Positions 41,853 to 59,319 of a DNA stretch of 64,000 nt are shown here, piece by piece; positions within the stretch are counted from its first letter, which is position 1, and each line of letters starts with the position of its first letter. The notes under the pieces are model-generated. The model did no database searches. It was not told the DNA's origin and saw only the letters and a list, made by a program, of their open reading frames with translations. Source of the stretch: Vibrio alfacsensis (GTDB lineage: Bacteria; Pseudomonadota; Gammaproteobacteria; Enterobacterales; Vibrionaceae); contig NZ_CP032093.1 of NCBI RefSeq assembly GCF_003544875.1, forward strand, positions 124,001 through 188,000, read 5' to 3'. The position numbers and the translations under genes are program-made.

Positions 41853-42379
41853 GTTATGCCTGAAGCCATAAGATTGAACCTCGTTCAGTGTTGAAATGAT
41901 CTTGTAAGTAGTAATTGCAAGGTTATTTATCCGCAATAAGAGCGGTCTTTATTCATTAATGAACAATGAACTATCACAACATTGATGCACATCAATTGCT
42001 GTTGGCCAGGGGTAAGAGCATTCATCAACAGTTTGAGTAATTAATACGCCCTTTTATTGGAATGATGGTGGATTATGAGGTTTATGGAAAATAGGTTGAG
42101 GTTGATATTTTTACCTTTTGAATATGAGCACTTTAGCTTTTGCGTTTAAGTGTTTGTATATATTGATTTTATGTTTTTAGTTTATCAGGTTTATCTCAGT
42201 TTTATACCGATGGGCTAATTATTTTATTGATAACCCCAAGTTTATTTTTTTCCCAGTTTTTGGGCGTAGTCTTCACTTCGAAATTTAGCGAGGTCGAGCA
42301 GGTTCTTCCTCATAGCATCTCGCTAATAACCGTTCAGTTTGAGTCATGTTGACTCGAGTAGAATAGATTTGGAGATGTT
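41853..42379 (+). promoter_or_regulatory. cadBA upstream region
   Basis: Long AT-rich intergenic region without a gene. CadC-type activators bind extended AT-rich sites upstream of cadBA, so its length fits. A perfect hairpin, GAGTCA-TGT-TGACTC, lies at 42341-42355, just before the ribosome-binding site (TTTGGAGATG) of cadB. I cannot place the -10/-35 or the CadC sites with confidence. Confidence 0.5.
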
Positions 42380-43723
42380 ATGTCATCGAATGCGAAAAAA
42401 ATCGGCCTTATTGCCTGTACGGGTGTCGTAGCCGGTAACATGATGGGTAGTGGTATCGCACTATTACCTTCTAGCCTTGCTTCTGTAGGCTCTGTTTCAA
42501 TCTTCAGTTGGCTGATCTGTTTGGTCGGTGCACTGAGTCTGGCGTTTGTTTACGCTCGTCTGGCAACCAAAAACCCTCAAGAAGGTGGTCCTATCGCTTA
42601 CGCTGGCGAAGTATCTCCTGTATTTGGTTTCCAAACGGGCGTTCTTTATTACCATGCGAACTGGATTGGTAACCTGGCTATTGCTATTACAGGTGTTTCT
42701 TACCTTTCAGTATTCTTCCCTGTGCTCAATAACCCAATCCCAGCAGGTATTGCGACGATTGCATCAGTATGGATCTTCACTCTTGTTAACCTACTTGGTG
42801 GTAGCTGGGTAAGCCGTCTATGTACGCTTGGTCTTGTTCTTATCCTTATCCCTGTTGTTGGTACAGCAGCATTTGGTTGGACGCACTTCGATACAGCGCT
42901 TTACAGCCAAAACTGGAACGTATCTGCAGGTACTGACAGCCACGCAGTCGTAACAGCGGTTCTGATCTGTCTATGGTCATTCGTTGGTGTGGAATCAGCA
43001 GCGGTATCGACTGGTATGGTAGAAAACCCTAAACGCACCGTACCACTAGCAACGATGTTGGGTACTGGTATCGCAGGTGTAATTTACATCCTATCAACGC
43101 AAATGATCAGCGGTATGTTCCCTGCGTCAGAAGTTGCGGCATCTGGTGCGCCATTTGCACTAGCAACCACTGAGCTATTCGGTAGCTGGACAGCACCATT
43201 CGTATCAGCATTCACAGCGCTAGCATGTTTCACTTCGCTAGGTTCTTGGATGATGTTAGTAGGTGAAGCGGGTAAACGTGCAGCAAACGACGGCAACTTC
43301 CCTAAAATCTACGGCGAAACTGACAAAAACGGTGTGCCTAAAAAAGGTCTAATCCTTGCGTCAATTAAGATGACTGCACTGATGGTTGTACTGATGTTCT
43401 TCAGCTCTAAAACAGCACACGCATCAGACCTATTCAACCAGCTAACAACTGACGCGGTTCTACTAACTATGCTGCCTTACTTCTACTCAAGCATTAACTT
43501 GATTCGCTTCGAAGGTATGACAACACGCAACGGCTTCGTAATGCTGTTCTCTGGTGTGGCTTGTCTGTTCTGCTTCATCGCACTAGCGGGTGCAGAGGGC
43601 GGTACGCTAACAGCAACCTTCATCGTTTCTCTCGTTATCTTGATGTTCTACAGCAAAAAAGCAGGTCTTGCTCAGTACGTGAAAATGCACGCTGACGACA
43701 TGCCTGCCCAAGCAAGCAACTAA
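42380..43723 (+). CDS. cadB: Cadaverine/lysine antiporter CadB
   Basis: 447 residues with about twelve hydrophobic segments. An APC-superfamily transporter with the helix-1 signature GNMMGSGIALLP and the downstream block GGPIAYAGE. It exports cadaverine in exchange for lysine across the inner membrane and so supports acid resistance with CadA. First gene of the cadBA operon. Confidence 0.96.
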   Translation: MSSNAKKIGLIACTGVVAGNMMGSGIALLPSSLASVGSVSIFSWLICLVGALSLAFVYARLATKNPQEGGPIAYAGEVSPVFGFQTGVLYYHANWIGNLAIAITGVSYLSVFFPVLNNPIPAGIATIASVWIFTLVNLLGGSWVSRLCTLGLVLILIPVVGTAAFGWTHFDTALYSQNWNVSAGTDSHAVVTAVLICLWSFVGVESAAVSTGMVENPKRTVPLATMLGTGIAGVIYILSTQMISGMFPASEVAASGAPFALATTELFGSWTAPFVSAFTALACFTSLGSWMMLVGEAGKRAANDGNFPKIYGETDKNGVPKKGLILASIKMTALMVVLMFFSSKTAHASDLFNQLTTDAVLLTMLPYFYSSINLIRFEGMTTRNGFVMLFSGVACLFCFIALAGAEGGTLTATFIVSLVILMFYSKKAGLAQYVKMHADDMPAQASN

Positions 43724-43733
43724 TCCCCAAAAC

Positions 43734-43753
43734 GCTGGCACTACGGTGCCAGC
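43734..43753 (+). promoter_or_regulatory. Intercistronic stem-loop between cadB and cadA
   Basis: GCTGGCAC and GTGCCAGC form a perfect 8-bp stem around TACG without a T run. It probably affects mRNA stability or partial termination in the operon. Confidence 0.55.
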
Positions 43754-43840
43754 CCATAAAACCCAAATTCACGCGGCGCTCACCTTACTCATTGCCTGTA
43801 AATGGCAAAGAGCGCCCTCATTCGCCTTGGAGATGTCCAA

Positions 43841-45976
43841 ATGAATATATTCGCTATCTTGAACCACATGGGTGTGTTCTTTAAAGAAGAGCCAGTTCGT
43901 CAACTTCACGCTGCTCTTGAGAAAGCGGGCTACGAAGTGGTTTACCCAGTAGATGATAAAGACTTGATCAAAATGATTGAGATGAACCCACGCATTTGCG
44001 GTGTGTTGTTCGACTGGGATAAATACTCACTAGAACTATGTGAACGTATCAGCCAAATCAACGAAAAACTGCCTGTTCACGCATTTGCTAACGAACAGTC
44101 TACTCTAGACATTTCACTAACAGATCTACGTCTGAACGTGAGCTTCTTCGAGTACGCTTTAGGTATGGCTGACGACATCGCTATCAAAATCAACCAAGCG
44201 ACTGAGGCATACAAAGATGCAATCATGCCTCCATTCACTAAAGCGCTATTCAAATACGTAGAAGAAGGTAAATACACTTTCTGTACTCCAGGTCACATGG
44301 GTGGTACTGCATTCCAGAAAAGCCCTGCTGGTAGTATCTTCTATGATTTTTACGGTCCAAACACATTTAAAGCGGACGTATCAATCTCAATGCCTGAGCT
44401 AGGTTCTCTACTAGACCACTCAGGTCCACATAAAGATGCAGAAGAATACATCGCACGTACATTCAATGCAGACAGCTCTTACATCGTAACCAACGGTACG
44501 TCTACATCGAACAAAATCGTCGGTATGTACTCAGCACCAGCGGGTAGCACAGTACTGATTGACCGTAACTGTCACAAATCTCTGACTCACCTAATGATGA
44601 TGAGCGACGTTACACCAATCTACTTCCGCCCAACTCGTAACGCATACGGTATTCTTGGTGGTATTCCACAAAGCGAATTCAACCGTGATGTGATTGCAGA
44701 GAAAGTAGCGAAAACGCCAGGTGCAACGGCACCATCTTATGCAGTTGTGACTAACTCAACTTACGATGGCCTGTTGTATAACACCCAATTCATCAAAGAG
44801 TCGCTAGATTGTAAACACATTCACTTCGACAGTGCTTGGGTGCCTTACACTAACTTCAACCCAATTTACGAAGGTAAATGTGGTATGAGTGGTGAAGCGA
44901 TGCCAGGCAAAGTGTTCTATGAAACACAATCAACACACAAACTGTTGGCGGCATTTTCACAAGCTTCAATGATCCACGTGAAAGGTGATTTTGATAAAGA
45001 ATCTTTCAACGAAGCATTCATGATGCACACTTCAACTTCACCTCAGTACGGCATTGTTGCTTCTACTGAAACTGCAGCGGCAATGATGCGCGGCAACACG
45101 GGTAAGAAGTTGATGCAAGACTCTATCGATCGCGCAATCCGCTTCCGTAAAGAGATCAAACGTCTGGAAGCAGAAAGTGACAGCTGGTTCTTCGATGTAT
45201 GGCAACCAGAAAACATCGATACCACTGAATGTTGGAAACTGGATCCTAGCGACACATGGCACGGCTTCAAGAACATGGATGACAATCACATGTATCTTGA
45301 CCCAATCAAAGTCACGCTACTGACTCCAGGGATGAATAAAGAAGGAGAACTAGAAGAATCAGGTATTCCTGCTTCGCTGGTGGCTAAATTCCTAGACGAG
45401 CGCGGCATCGTGGTAGAGAAAACAGGTCCATACAACTTGTTGTTCCTATTCTCAATCGGTATCGATAAATCAAAAGCAATGCAATTGCTACGCGGTCTAA
45501 CTGAATTTAAACGTGGCTACGACTTGAACCTAACCATCAAGAGCTTCCTACCTTCGCTATACAACGAAGACCCAAGCTTCTATGAAGGCATGCGCGTTCA
45601 AGAACTAGCACAAGCAATTCACGACCTAACTAAGAAATACAACCTACCAGAGCTAATGTACAAAGCGTTCGATGTACTTCCAGAAATGAAAGTAACACCA
45701 CACGCAGCATGGCAAGAAGAGCTTCGTGGCAACATCGAAGAAATCAAACTGGAAGAAATGGTTGGTCGCGTAAGTGCGAACATGATTCTGCCTTACCCTC
45801 CAGGCGTGCCACTAGTACTTCCTGGTGAAATGGTGACTCAAGAGTCTCGTCCAGTGTTGGACTTCTTAGAGATGCTTTGTGAAATCGGTGCGCACTACCC
45901 AGGCTTTGAAACCGACATCCACGGTCTATACCAACAAAAAGATGGTAGCTACACCGTAAAAGTATTGAAGAACTAA
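43841..45976 (+). CDS. cadA: Inducible lysine decarboxylase CadA
   Basis: 711 residues from the ATG at 43841 (MNIFAILNHMGVFFKEEPVRQ), which has TTGGAG upstream and matches the family start; a longer in-frame start at 43802 is not supported. Fold-type I PLP decarboxylase with wing domain (1-130), PLP core with the lysine in ETQSTHKLLAAFSQ and HFDSAW contributing the PLP-binding aspartate, and C-terminal domain. It turns lysine into cadaverine plus CO2 and consumes a proton, raising internal pH. Operon partner of cadB. Confidence 0.97.
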   Translation: MNIFAILNHMGVFFKEEPVRQLHAALEKAGYEVVYPVDDKDLIKMIEMNPRICGVLFDWDKYSLELCERISQINEKLPVHAFANEQSTLDISLTDLRLNVSFFEYALGMADDIAIKINQATEAYKDAIMPPFTKALFKYVEEGKYTFCTPGHMGGTAFQKSPAGSIFYDFYGPNTFKADVSISMPELGSLLDHSGPHKDAEEYIARTFNADSSYIVTNGTSTSNKIVGMYSAPAGSTVLIDRNCHKSLTHLMMMSDVTPIYFRPTRNAYGILGGIPQSEFNRDVIAEKVAKTPGATAPSYAVVTNSTYDGLLYNTQFIKESLDCKHIHFDSAWVPYTNFNPIYEGKCGMSGEAMPGKVFYETQSTHKLLAAFSQASMIHVKGDFDKESFNEAFMMHTSTSPQYGIVASTETAAAMMRGNTGKKLMQDSIDRAIRFRKEIKRLEAESDSWFFDVWQPENIDTTECWKLDPSDTWHGFKNMDDNHMYLDPIKVTLLTPGMNKEGELEESGIPASLVAKFLDERGIVVEKTGPYNLLFLFSIGIDKSKAMQLLRGLTEFKRGYDLNLTIKSFLPSLYNEDPSFYEGMRVQELAQAIHDLTKKYNLPELMYKAFDVLPEMKVTPHAAWQEELRGNIEEIKLEEMVGRVSANMILPYPPGVPLVLPGEMVTQESRPVLDFLEMLCEIGAHYPGFETDIHGLYQQKDGSYTVKVLKN

Positions 45977-46089
45977 GTTCTTGATCGAAGATGACGCTTT
46001 GAGAATGCAAGCATACTCCACTCATATGAGTTCAAGGCGCCATTTAATCACTACGACATTTATAGGTATCCCCAACTAATCTGTCGTAA

Positions 46090-46216
46090 AAGTAGAGCAA
46101 GGAAGCTCTGCTCTTTTCTTCTATATATAGAAGAAACATATTTCCAAGATTTCACCTGAAATACCCCAAGTAAAAAGCAAAGACCAAAGAGCAGTTCGTT
46201 ATCGTTCTGCTCTTTT
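46090..46216 (+). terminator. Two tandem terminator hairpins after cadA
   Basis: The first, AGAGC-AAGGAA-GCTCT (46094-46109), is followed by GCTCTTTTCTT. The second, AAAGAGCAG with CTGCTCTTTT around 12 bases, spans 46187-46216 and is stronger. Between them is a 16-base palindrome, CTTCTATATATAGAAG (46119-46134). The rest of the gap to the rRNA promoter (46217-46420) shows no gene. Confidence 0.7.
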
Positions 46217-46421
46217 ATTGCTTGCAAGAGTAGGTGGTGGAAAAACGATGCAGAAAACGAGAACAGCGACAGAATTTGCAAAGAAACAAGCTGTTTTATT
46301 TATGTAAGTGATAGTTTTGTAGGAATAAAGGGAGTGGGTACGAAAAAATGGAGGAAATTGCTGAACAAATACACATGGTGTTTATTATTTGTGCGGTTGA
46401 GTTTTTTTTTGCAAAAAATGC

Positions 46422-46449
46422 TTGTGCTAATTTCTCAGTTCCCTATACT
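46422..46449 (+). promoter_or_regulatory. rrn operon 2 promoter P1
   Basis: TTGTGC, 16 bases, TATACT, with a T9 and A6 tract just upstream that could act as an UP element. Near-identical to P1 of operon 1. Confidence 0.75.
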
Positions 46450-46525
46450 GCGCATCCACCGACACGGAGTGAGACGAAAGTCACACAGCGAGTTGGCAAG
46501 AGAGAAAAAGAAGTTTGAAAAACGC

Positions 46526-46553
46526 TTGACTCTCAAATTGGAAAGCGTATTAT
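46526..46553 (+). promoter_or_regulatory. rrn operon 2 promoter P2
   Basis: TTGACT, 16 bases, TATTAT, then a GC-rich discriminator (ACGCACCCC). This is the full-strength version of the P2 promoter seen weakened at operon 1. Confidence 0.8.
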
Positions 46554-46601
46554 ACGCACCCCTAACGACGAGACGCTGAAGCGGCAAGTTAGTTAGAAAG
46601 C

Positions 46602-46829
46602 TCTTTAACAATATAGACCTATCAATCTGTGTGGGCACTCGTTGATGATAATCCAATTAGATACCTCGGTATCAAATTAGGTTTCAATGAACTGAGTGAC
46701 CAAACGAGTCGAAAGACTTGGCACAGTCAATTCATTATCGTTCTGTTGGAACGATAATAGCTTTAAAATTACTTACTTTCGAGTAAGAGCAGTTTTGAAG
46801 TCAGTATTCATTGAGCCGAACAAAATCTT
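46602..46829 (+). promoter_or_regulatory. rRNA leader of operon 2 with boxA
   Basis: GCTCTTTAACAAT at 46602 is a perfect boxA. The leader that follows is nearly identical to those of operons 1 and 3. Confidence 0.75.
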
Positions 46830-48378
<1,549 letters not shown>

Positions 48379-48468
48379 TACGATGATTACTCACGATGAG
48401 TGTCCACACAGATTGATACGGTTTATAAAGTAAAAGAGACGAAGATATCCCAATATCTTCAATCCAGT

Positions 48469-48540
48469 GTCCCGTTCGTCTAGAGGCCTAGGACACCGCC
48501 CTTTCACGGCGGTAACAGGGTTCGACTCTACGGGATACCA
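48469..48540 (+). tRNA. tRNA-Glu (TTC) with a shortened T arm
   Basis: Acceptor, D arm and anticodon arm (CTTTCAC, anticodon TTC) are canonical. The T arm reads AGGG-TTCGACT-CT instead of AGGGG-TTCGACT-CCCCT, so the gene is 72 bases, not 76. The missing bases are in G and C runs, pointing to sequence error. First tRNA of a Glu-Lys-Val spacer. Confidence 0.88.
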
Positions 48541-48542
48541 TT

Positions 48543-48618
48543 GGGTCGTTAGCTCAGTTGGTAGAGCAGTTGACTTTTAATCAATTGGTCGCAGGTTCGA
48601 ATCCTGCACGACCCACCA
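48543..48618 (+). tRNA. tRNA-Lys (TTT)
   Basis: 76 bases with CCA; acceptor GGGTCGT/ACGACCC, anticodon TTT in CTTTTAA. Two bases after tRNA-Glu. Confidence 0.97.
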
Positions 48619-48685
48619 TTCTTCTCCACGAAGCATGGCTCTTTATTTTCACTTTTTAAAAGTGAAGGCAAAGGGAAACTTATGT

Positions 48686-48761
48686 GGGCGATTAGCTCAG
48701 TTGGGAGAGCACCTGCCTTACAAGCAGGGGGTCACTGGTTCGAGCCCGGTATCGCCCACCA
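48686..48761 (+). tRNA. tRNA-Val (TAC)
   Basis: 76 bases with CCA; acceptor GGGCGAT/ATCGCCC, anticodon TAC in CTTACAA. Third tRNA of the operon 2 spacer. Confidence 0.97.
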
Positions 48762-49128
48762 TTCTCTAAGTATTTTTGGATAGGAACGTCCAAACCACTT
48801 CAGTAAAACGGATGTGGTTGGAATTATCGACTCTGAAAGTCTTTAGAAAATGTACTTCCTTGTGAAGAAACATAGCTCTTTAACAATTTGAAAGCTGACA
48901 AAACAAATCTTGTCTTAAATAGATAAGCGTTTGTTTGTAAAGTTCTCAAAGTATTCATTTCGATGAATACACAAAACACATTCAAGTGTTCTTGGGTTTT
49001 GCGAAAGCAAAACATATTTGAGTCCGGCAAAATCGATAGCTATCTCGCTCATTCAAATAATGAGATAGCAACTTTGGTTGTTTAAACAACAAACTCAAGA
49101 TTTCTTCTGAAACTCTTTGGGGTTGTAT
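48762..49128 (+). other. 3' part of the 16S-23S spacer of operon 2
   Basis: 367 bases without a gene. The last 250 bases are almost identical in all three operons and contain boxA (GCTCTTTAACAA near 48870) and the 5' strand of the 23S processing stem. Confidence 0.85.
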
Positions 49129-52003
<2,875 letters not shown>

Positions 52004-52092
52004 ACAACACCCAAAGGGTTTTGATGGACTCAAAGCAAGAACAGACTTGATTGTGTAGAGAACACAGAAACAGCTTTCCAGATTAAAGAATT

Positions 52093-52212
52093 TGCTTGGC
52101 GACCATAGCATTTTGGACCCACCTGACTTCCATTCCGAACTCAGAAGTGAAACGAAATAGCGCCGATGGTAGTGTGGGGTTTCCCCATGTGAGAGTAGGA
52201 CATCGCCAGGCT
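52093..52212 (+). rRNA. rrf: 5S ribosomal RNA, copy 2
   Basis: 120 bases. It differs from copies 1 and 3 by substitutions (CTGACTTCC for CTGATTTCC, GGGGTTTCCCC for GGGGCTTCCCC), which look like true allelic differences, unlike the indels elsewhere. Confidence 0.96.
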
Positions 52213-52222
52213 TTAATTTTGC

Positions 52223-52245
52223 ACTTGCTTAATATTTAAGCAAGT
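52223..52245 (+). terminator. Stem-loop after 5S copy 2, poor terminator
   Basis: ACTTGCTTAA and TTAAGCAAGT form a perfect 10-bp stem around TAT but are followed by CACCATAAAG, with no T run. Transcription from operon 2 may run on into operon 3. Confidence 0.55.
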
Positions 52246-52280
52246 CACCATAAAGTTCTGAAGTTTTTTAGAGTTTTATG

Positions 52281-52308
52281 TTGACTTTCAAAGTGAAAAG
52301 CGTATTAT
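52281..52308 (+). promoter_or_regulatory. rrn operon 3 promoter
   Basis: TTGACT, 16 bases, TATTAT, ACGCACC. Equivalent to P2 of operon 2. There is no P1 equivalent in the 70 bases between it and 5S copy 2. Confidence 0.8.
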
Positions 52309-52345
52309 ACGCACCTCGCTTAAGTGCTAAGGTACTGAAAGCCAA

Positions 52346-52578
52346 GCTCTTTAACAATATAGACCTATCAATCTGTGTGGGCACTCGTTGATGATAATCC
52401 AATTAGATACCTCGGTATCAAATTAGGTTTCAATGAACTGAGTGACCAAACGAGTCGAAAGACTTGGCACAGTCAATTCATTATCGTTCTGTTGGAACGA
52501 TAATAGCTTTAAAATTACTTCTTACTTTCGAGTAAGAGCAGTTTTGAAGTCAGTATTCATTGAGCCGAACAAAATCTT
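52346..52578 (+). promoter_or_regulatory. rRNA leader of operon 3 with boxA
   Basis: GCTCTTTAACAAT at 52346 followed by the shared leader up to the 16S start. Confidence 0.75.
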
Positions 52579-54131
<1,553 letters not shown>

Positions 54132-54198
54132 TACGATGATTACTCACGATGAGTGTCCACACAGATTGATACGGTTTATAAGTAAAAGAGACGATACT

Positions 54199-54275
54199 GG
54201 GTCTGTAGCTCAGGTGGTTAGAGCGTTCGCCTGATAAGCGAGAGGTCGGTGGTTCGAGTCCACTCAGACCCACCA
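54199..54275 (+). tRNA. tRNA-Ile (GAT)
   Basis: 77 bases with CCA; acceptor GGGTCTG/CAGACCC, anticodon GAT in CTGATAA. First of the Ile-Ala spacer pair. Confidence 0.97.
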
Positions 54276-54315
54276 ACTCCTTTTAGGAATTGGTATGCAG
54301 TATCGACACCTAGAT

Positions 54316-54389
54316 GGGGCTATAGCTCAGCTGGGAGAGCGCCTGCCTTGCACGCAGGAGGTCTGCGGTTCGATCCCATAGCTCCACCA
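54316..54389 (+). tRNA. tRNA-Ala (TGC), two bases short in the T arm
   Basis: Acceptor GGGGCTA and anticodon TGC (CTTGCAC) are canonical. The 3' part reads GATCCCATAGCTCC where GATCCCGCATAGCTCC is expected, so the T stem lacks GC. 74 bases instead of 76; probably a consensus error. Confidence 0.9.
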
Positions 54390-54692
54390 TCTTTAAACAC
54401 TCTTACGAGAGTTTTAAAATGGTTCTTAATGAATCTAGCTCTTTAACAATTTGGAAAGCTGACAAAACAAATCTTGTCTTAAATAGATAAGCGTTTGTTT
54501 GTAAAGTTCTCAAAGTATTCATTTCGATGAATACACAAAACACATTCAAGTGTTCTTGGGTTTTGCGAAAGCAAAACATATTTGAGTCCGGCAAAATCGA
54601 TAGCTATCTCGCTCATTCAAATAATGAGATAGCAACTTTGGTTGTTTAAACAACAAACTCAAGATTTCTTCTGAAACTCTTTGGGGTTGTAT
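54390..54692 (+). other. 3' part of the 16S-23S spacer of operon 3
   Basis: Same conserved tail as in operons 1 and 2 with boxA near 54439 and the 23S processing stem. No further gene. Confidence 0.85.
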
Positions 54693-57565
<2,873 letters not shown>

Positions 57566-57653
57566 ACAACACCCAAAGGGTTTTGATGGACTCAAAGCAA
57601 GAACAGACTTGATTGTGTAGAGAACACAAAACAGCTTTCCAGATTAAAGAATT

Positions 57654-57773
57654 TGCTTGGCGACCATAGCATTTTGGACCCACCTGATTTCCATTCCGAA
57701 CTCAGAAGTGAAACGAAATAGCGCCGATGGTAGTGTGGGGCTTCCCCATGTGAGAGTAGGACATCGCCAGGCT
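57654..57773 (+). rRNA. rrf: 5S ribosomal RNA, copy 3
   Basis: 120 bases, same sequence type as copy 1. Confidence 0.96.
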
Positions 57774-57871
57774 TTAATTTTATTTTCACTTTTATGAAAA
57801 AGTGAAGACAAAAGAAAGGTAAACGCGTTGAACGGCGATTACCGGATAGAGAAAAATCTCTATCACCGTGT

Positions 57872-57948
57872 GGAGCGGTAGTTCAGTTGGTTAGAATACC
57901 GGCCTGTCACGCCGGGGGTCGCGGGTTCGAGTCCCGTCCGCTCCGCCA
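57872..57948 (+). tRNA. tRNA-Asp (GTC), second copy
   Basis: 77 bases with CCA, identical to 8605-8681. Distal gene of rrn operon 3; here no tRNA-Trp follows. Confidence 0.97.
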
Positions 57949-57960
57949 TTTATTCAGACG

Positions 57961-57989
57961 AAGCCCTAGCAGCAATGCTAGGGCTTTTT
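57961..57989 (+). terminator. Terminator of rRNA operon 3
   Basis: AAGCCCTAGCA and TGCTAGGGCTT around GCAA, followed by TTTT. Confidence 0.9.
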
Positions 57990-58018
57990 CGTATATGCAT
58001 AAACTTGGTCTTTGACCA

Positions 58019-58060
58019 ACGAGTCCCGCTTGAACGCAAGCCTGGCCGTCCCGCCATTTA
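58019..58060 (+). pseudogene. Remnant of a tRNA-Asp 3' end
   Basis: CGAGTCCCG (as in the T arm of tRNA-Asp) is followed about 20 bases later by CCGTCCCGCCATTTAT, which matches the acceptor end plus flank of the tRNA-Asp genes (CCGTCCGCTCCGCCATTTAT) with a 3-base gap. It lies directly at the left end of the IS element. It looks like a degraded extra tRNA-Asp copy. Confidence 0.5.
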
Positions 58061-59166
58061 TACCAATCTGGAAAATTAACTGGTCAGGTCTATCCATCTT
58101 CTCGAACACATCTTGGAGACTCTGGTGGAGCACTCCAAAAAACTATTCCAAGCACTACACACTTTAGAGACGATATCTTCGTAATCCGAAAAAGACTGAT
58201 TGGCAAGATAGTGTTGTCTCAACCAACTCCATACTTGTTCTATGGGGTTTAGCTCTGGAGAATAGGGTGGGAGTTTGATGACACTGATGTTCTGAAATTC
58301 ATCGGCAATATCTTCGGTGTGCCATCCTGCGCCATCCATAACGACGACGGCATGACGTCCTTTTTCGGTGACTGCGGAGATCTGCTTAAGGTGCTCAACC
58401 ATAATCTCTTTGTTAACCCAAGGAACAACCATTGCTTCTCCGATCCCTCTAGTGGGGCATACTGAGCCAAACAAATAAGCATACTCAAATTGCTGTTGTT
58501 TTACCGCTCTCGGCCTTGAACCTCGTTCAGCCCAAAGTCGAGTTGTCGTATTTTGCTGGCCAAATCTCGCTTCATCTTGAAACCAGACATCAACGCTCTC
58601 AAGTCCCATATGGCCTGGGATCTTAAGGATCGTTTCGATTTTGAATTTTTAAAATCGTCTTGGATTTGTTGGGATTGTTTAGGGTGCTTGGAGCGGGAAG
58701 TTATCCAAGAAAAGCCCATATGATTGAGCAAATAATAAATGGAATCTGGATGGTAGTACTTACCAAACTCTTCGGCGATATAGGTATGGATGTCAGCGCC
58801 AGTTAACCTGCCCCAGATGAATCCTCTGCTCGATTCTTTATGTATAGGCTTAATTGCTCACGTTGTTGAGGATTAAGGAAAGCAGGCCGACCGTTCTTGG
58901 TTTTTCTTGCAACCCATCAAGGCCATCCTCAAGGAACGTTTGTACCCATTTGTTGACACTAGTTCTGCTGACTTTAAGGAACTTGGCAATTTGGGTGCGA
59001 GTGACCATCTTTAAAGTGGGCCAACGCAAGTAATCGCATCTTCATTTGGATAGATTTTTGTTGGCTAGCAAGCTTTTAAAGTCAATGTTATCGAGGCTGT
59101 CCATAGCATCCGTTTTACGAAAAGTAATCGCATCAATTAGATCATGTTTTTACTTAGATTGGTATA
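58059..59166 (-). mobile_element. IS630-family insertion sequence with TA target duplication
   Basis: The element runs from TACCAATCT at 58061 to AGATTGGTA at 59164 (about 1.1 kb), flanked by TA on both sides, as IS630/Tc1 elements require. The inverted repeat including the TA is 12 bases (TTATACCAATCT / AGATTGGTATAA). It contains one minus-strand transposase gene. It sits right after rrn operon 3. Confidence 0.85.
58076..59104 (-). pseudogene. IS630 transposase (HTH plus DDE), interrupted by about five frameshifts
   Basis: From the ATG at 59104 the protein reads MDSLDNIDFKSLL..., then a helix-turn-helix part (TQIAKFLKVSRTSVNKWVQTFLEDGL), a linker, and an intact C-terminal DDE_3 domain at 58609-58076: FQDEARFG, VVMDGAGWH and LPPYSPELNPIEQVW carry the three acidic residues. 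Frame shifts occur near 59045, 58995, 58905, 58830 and 58645. Four of the five are cured by one extra base in a homopolymer, the same error seen in tuf and pssA. The transposase may therefore be whole in the real genome. Confidence 0.8.
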
Positions 59167-59245
59167 AGCATACTCAAATTGTTGTTACTTCAGCGCTTGA
59201 GGCCTTACAGTACGTTCTGAATCTATGATTTAATATTGTTTAAGC
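59167..59245 (-). mobile_element. Degenerate fragment of a second IS630-type transposase
   Basis: The sequence just outside the right end (AAGCATACTCAAATTG onward) resembles the inner part of the IS at 58477-58560 (also AAGCATACTCAAATTG), with decreasing similarity over about 70 bases. It is a relic of an older related element next to which, or into which, the present copy inserted. The rest up to 59319 shows nothing. Confidence 0.55.
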
Positions 59246-59319
59246 TTGGTTGGCTAAGTGCTTTGGAAAGTGAGTAAATGGACAGCAGAACAAAGAAATA
59301 ATGAAGTTATAGAGAAAGG

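Noticed and set aside
41712..41894. 60-codon ORF through the tandem repeat near cadC
   Set aside because: It only translates the microsatellite into tyrosine and leucine repeats; no ribosome-binding site.
46339..46579. 81-codon plus-strand ORF upstream of rrn operon 2
   Set aside because: It covers the mapped rRNA promoters P1 and P2.
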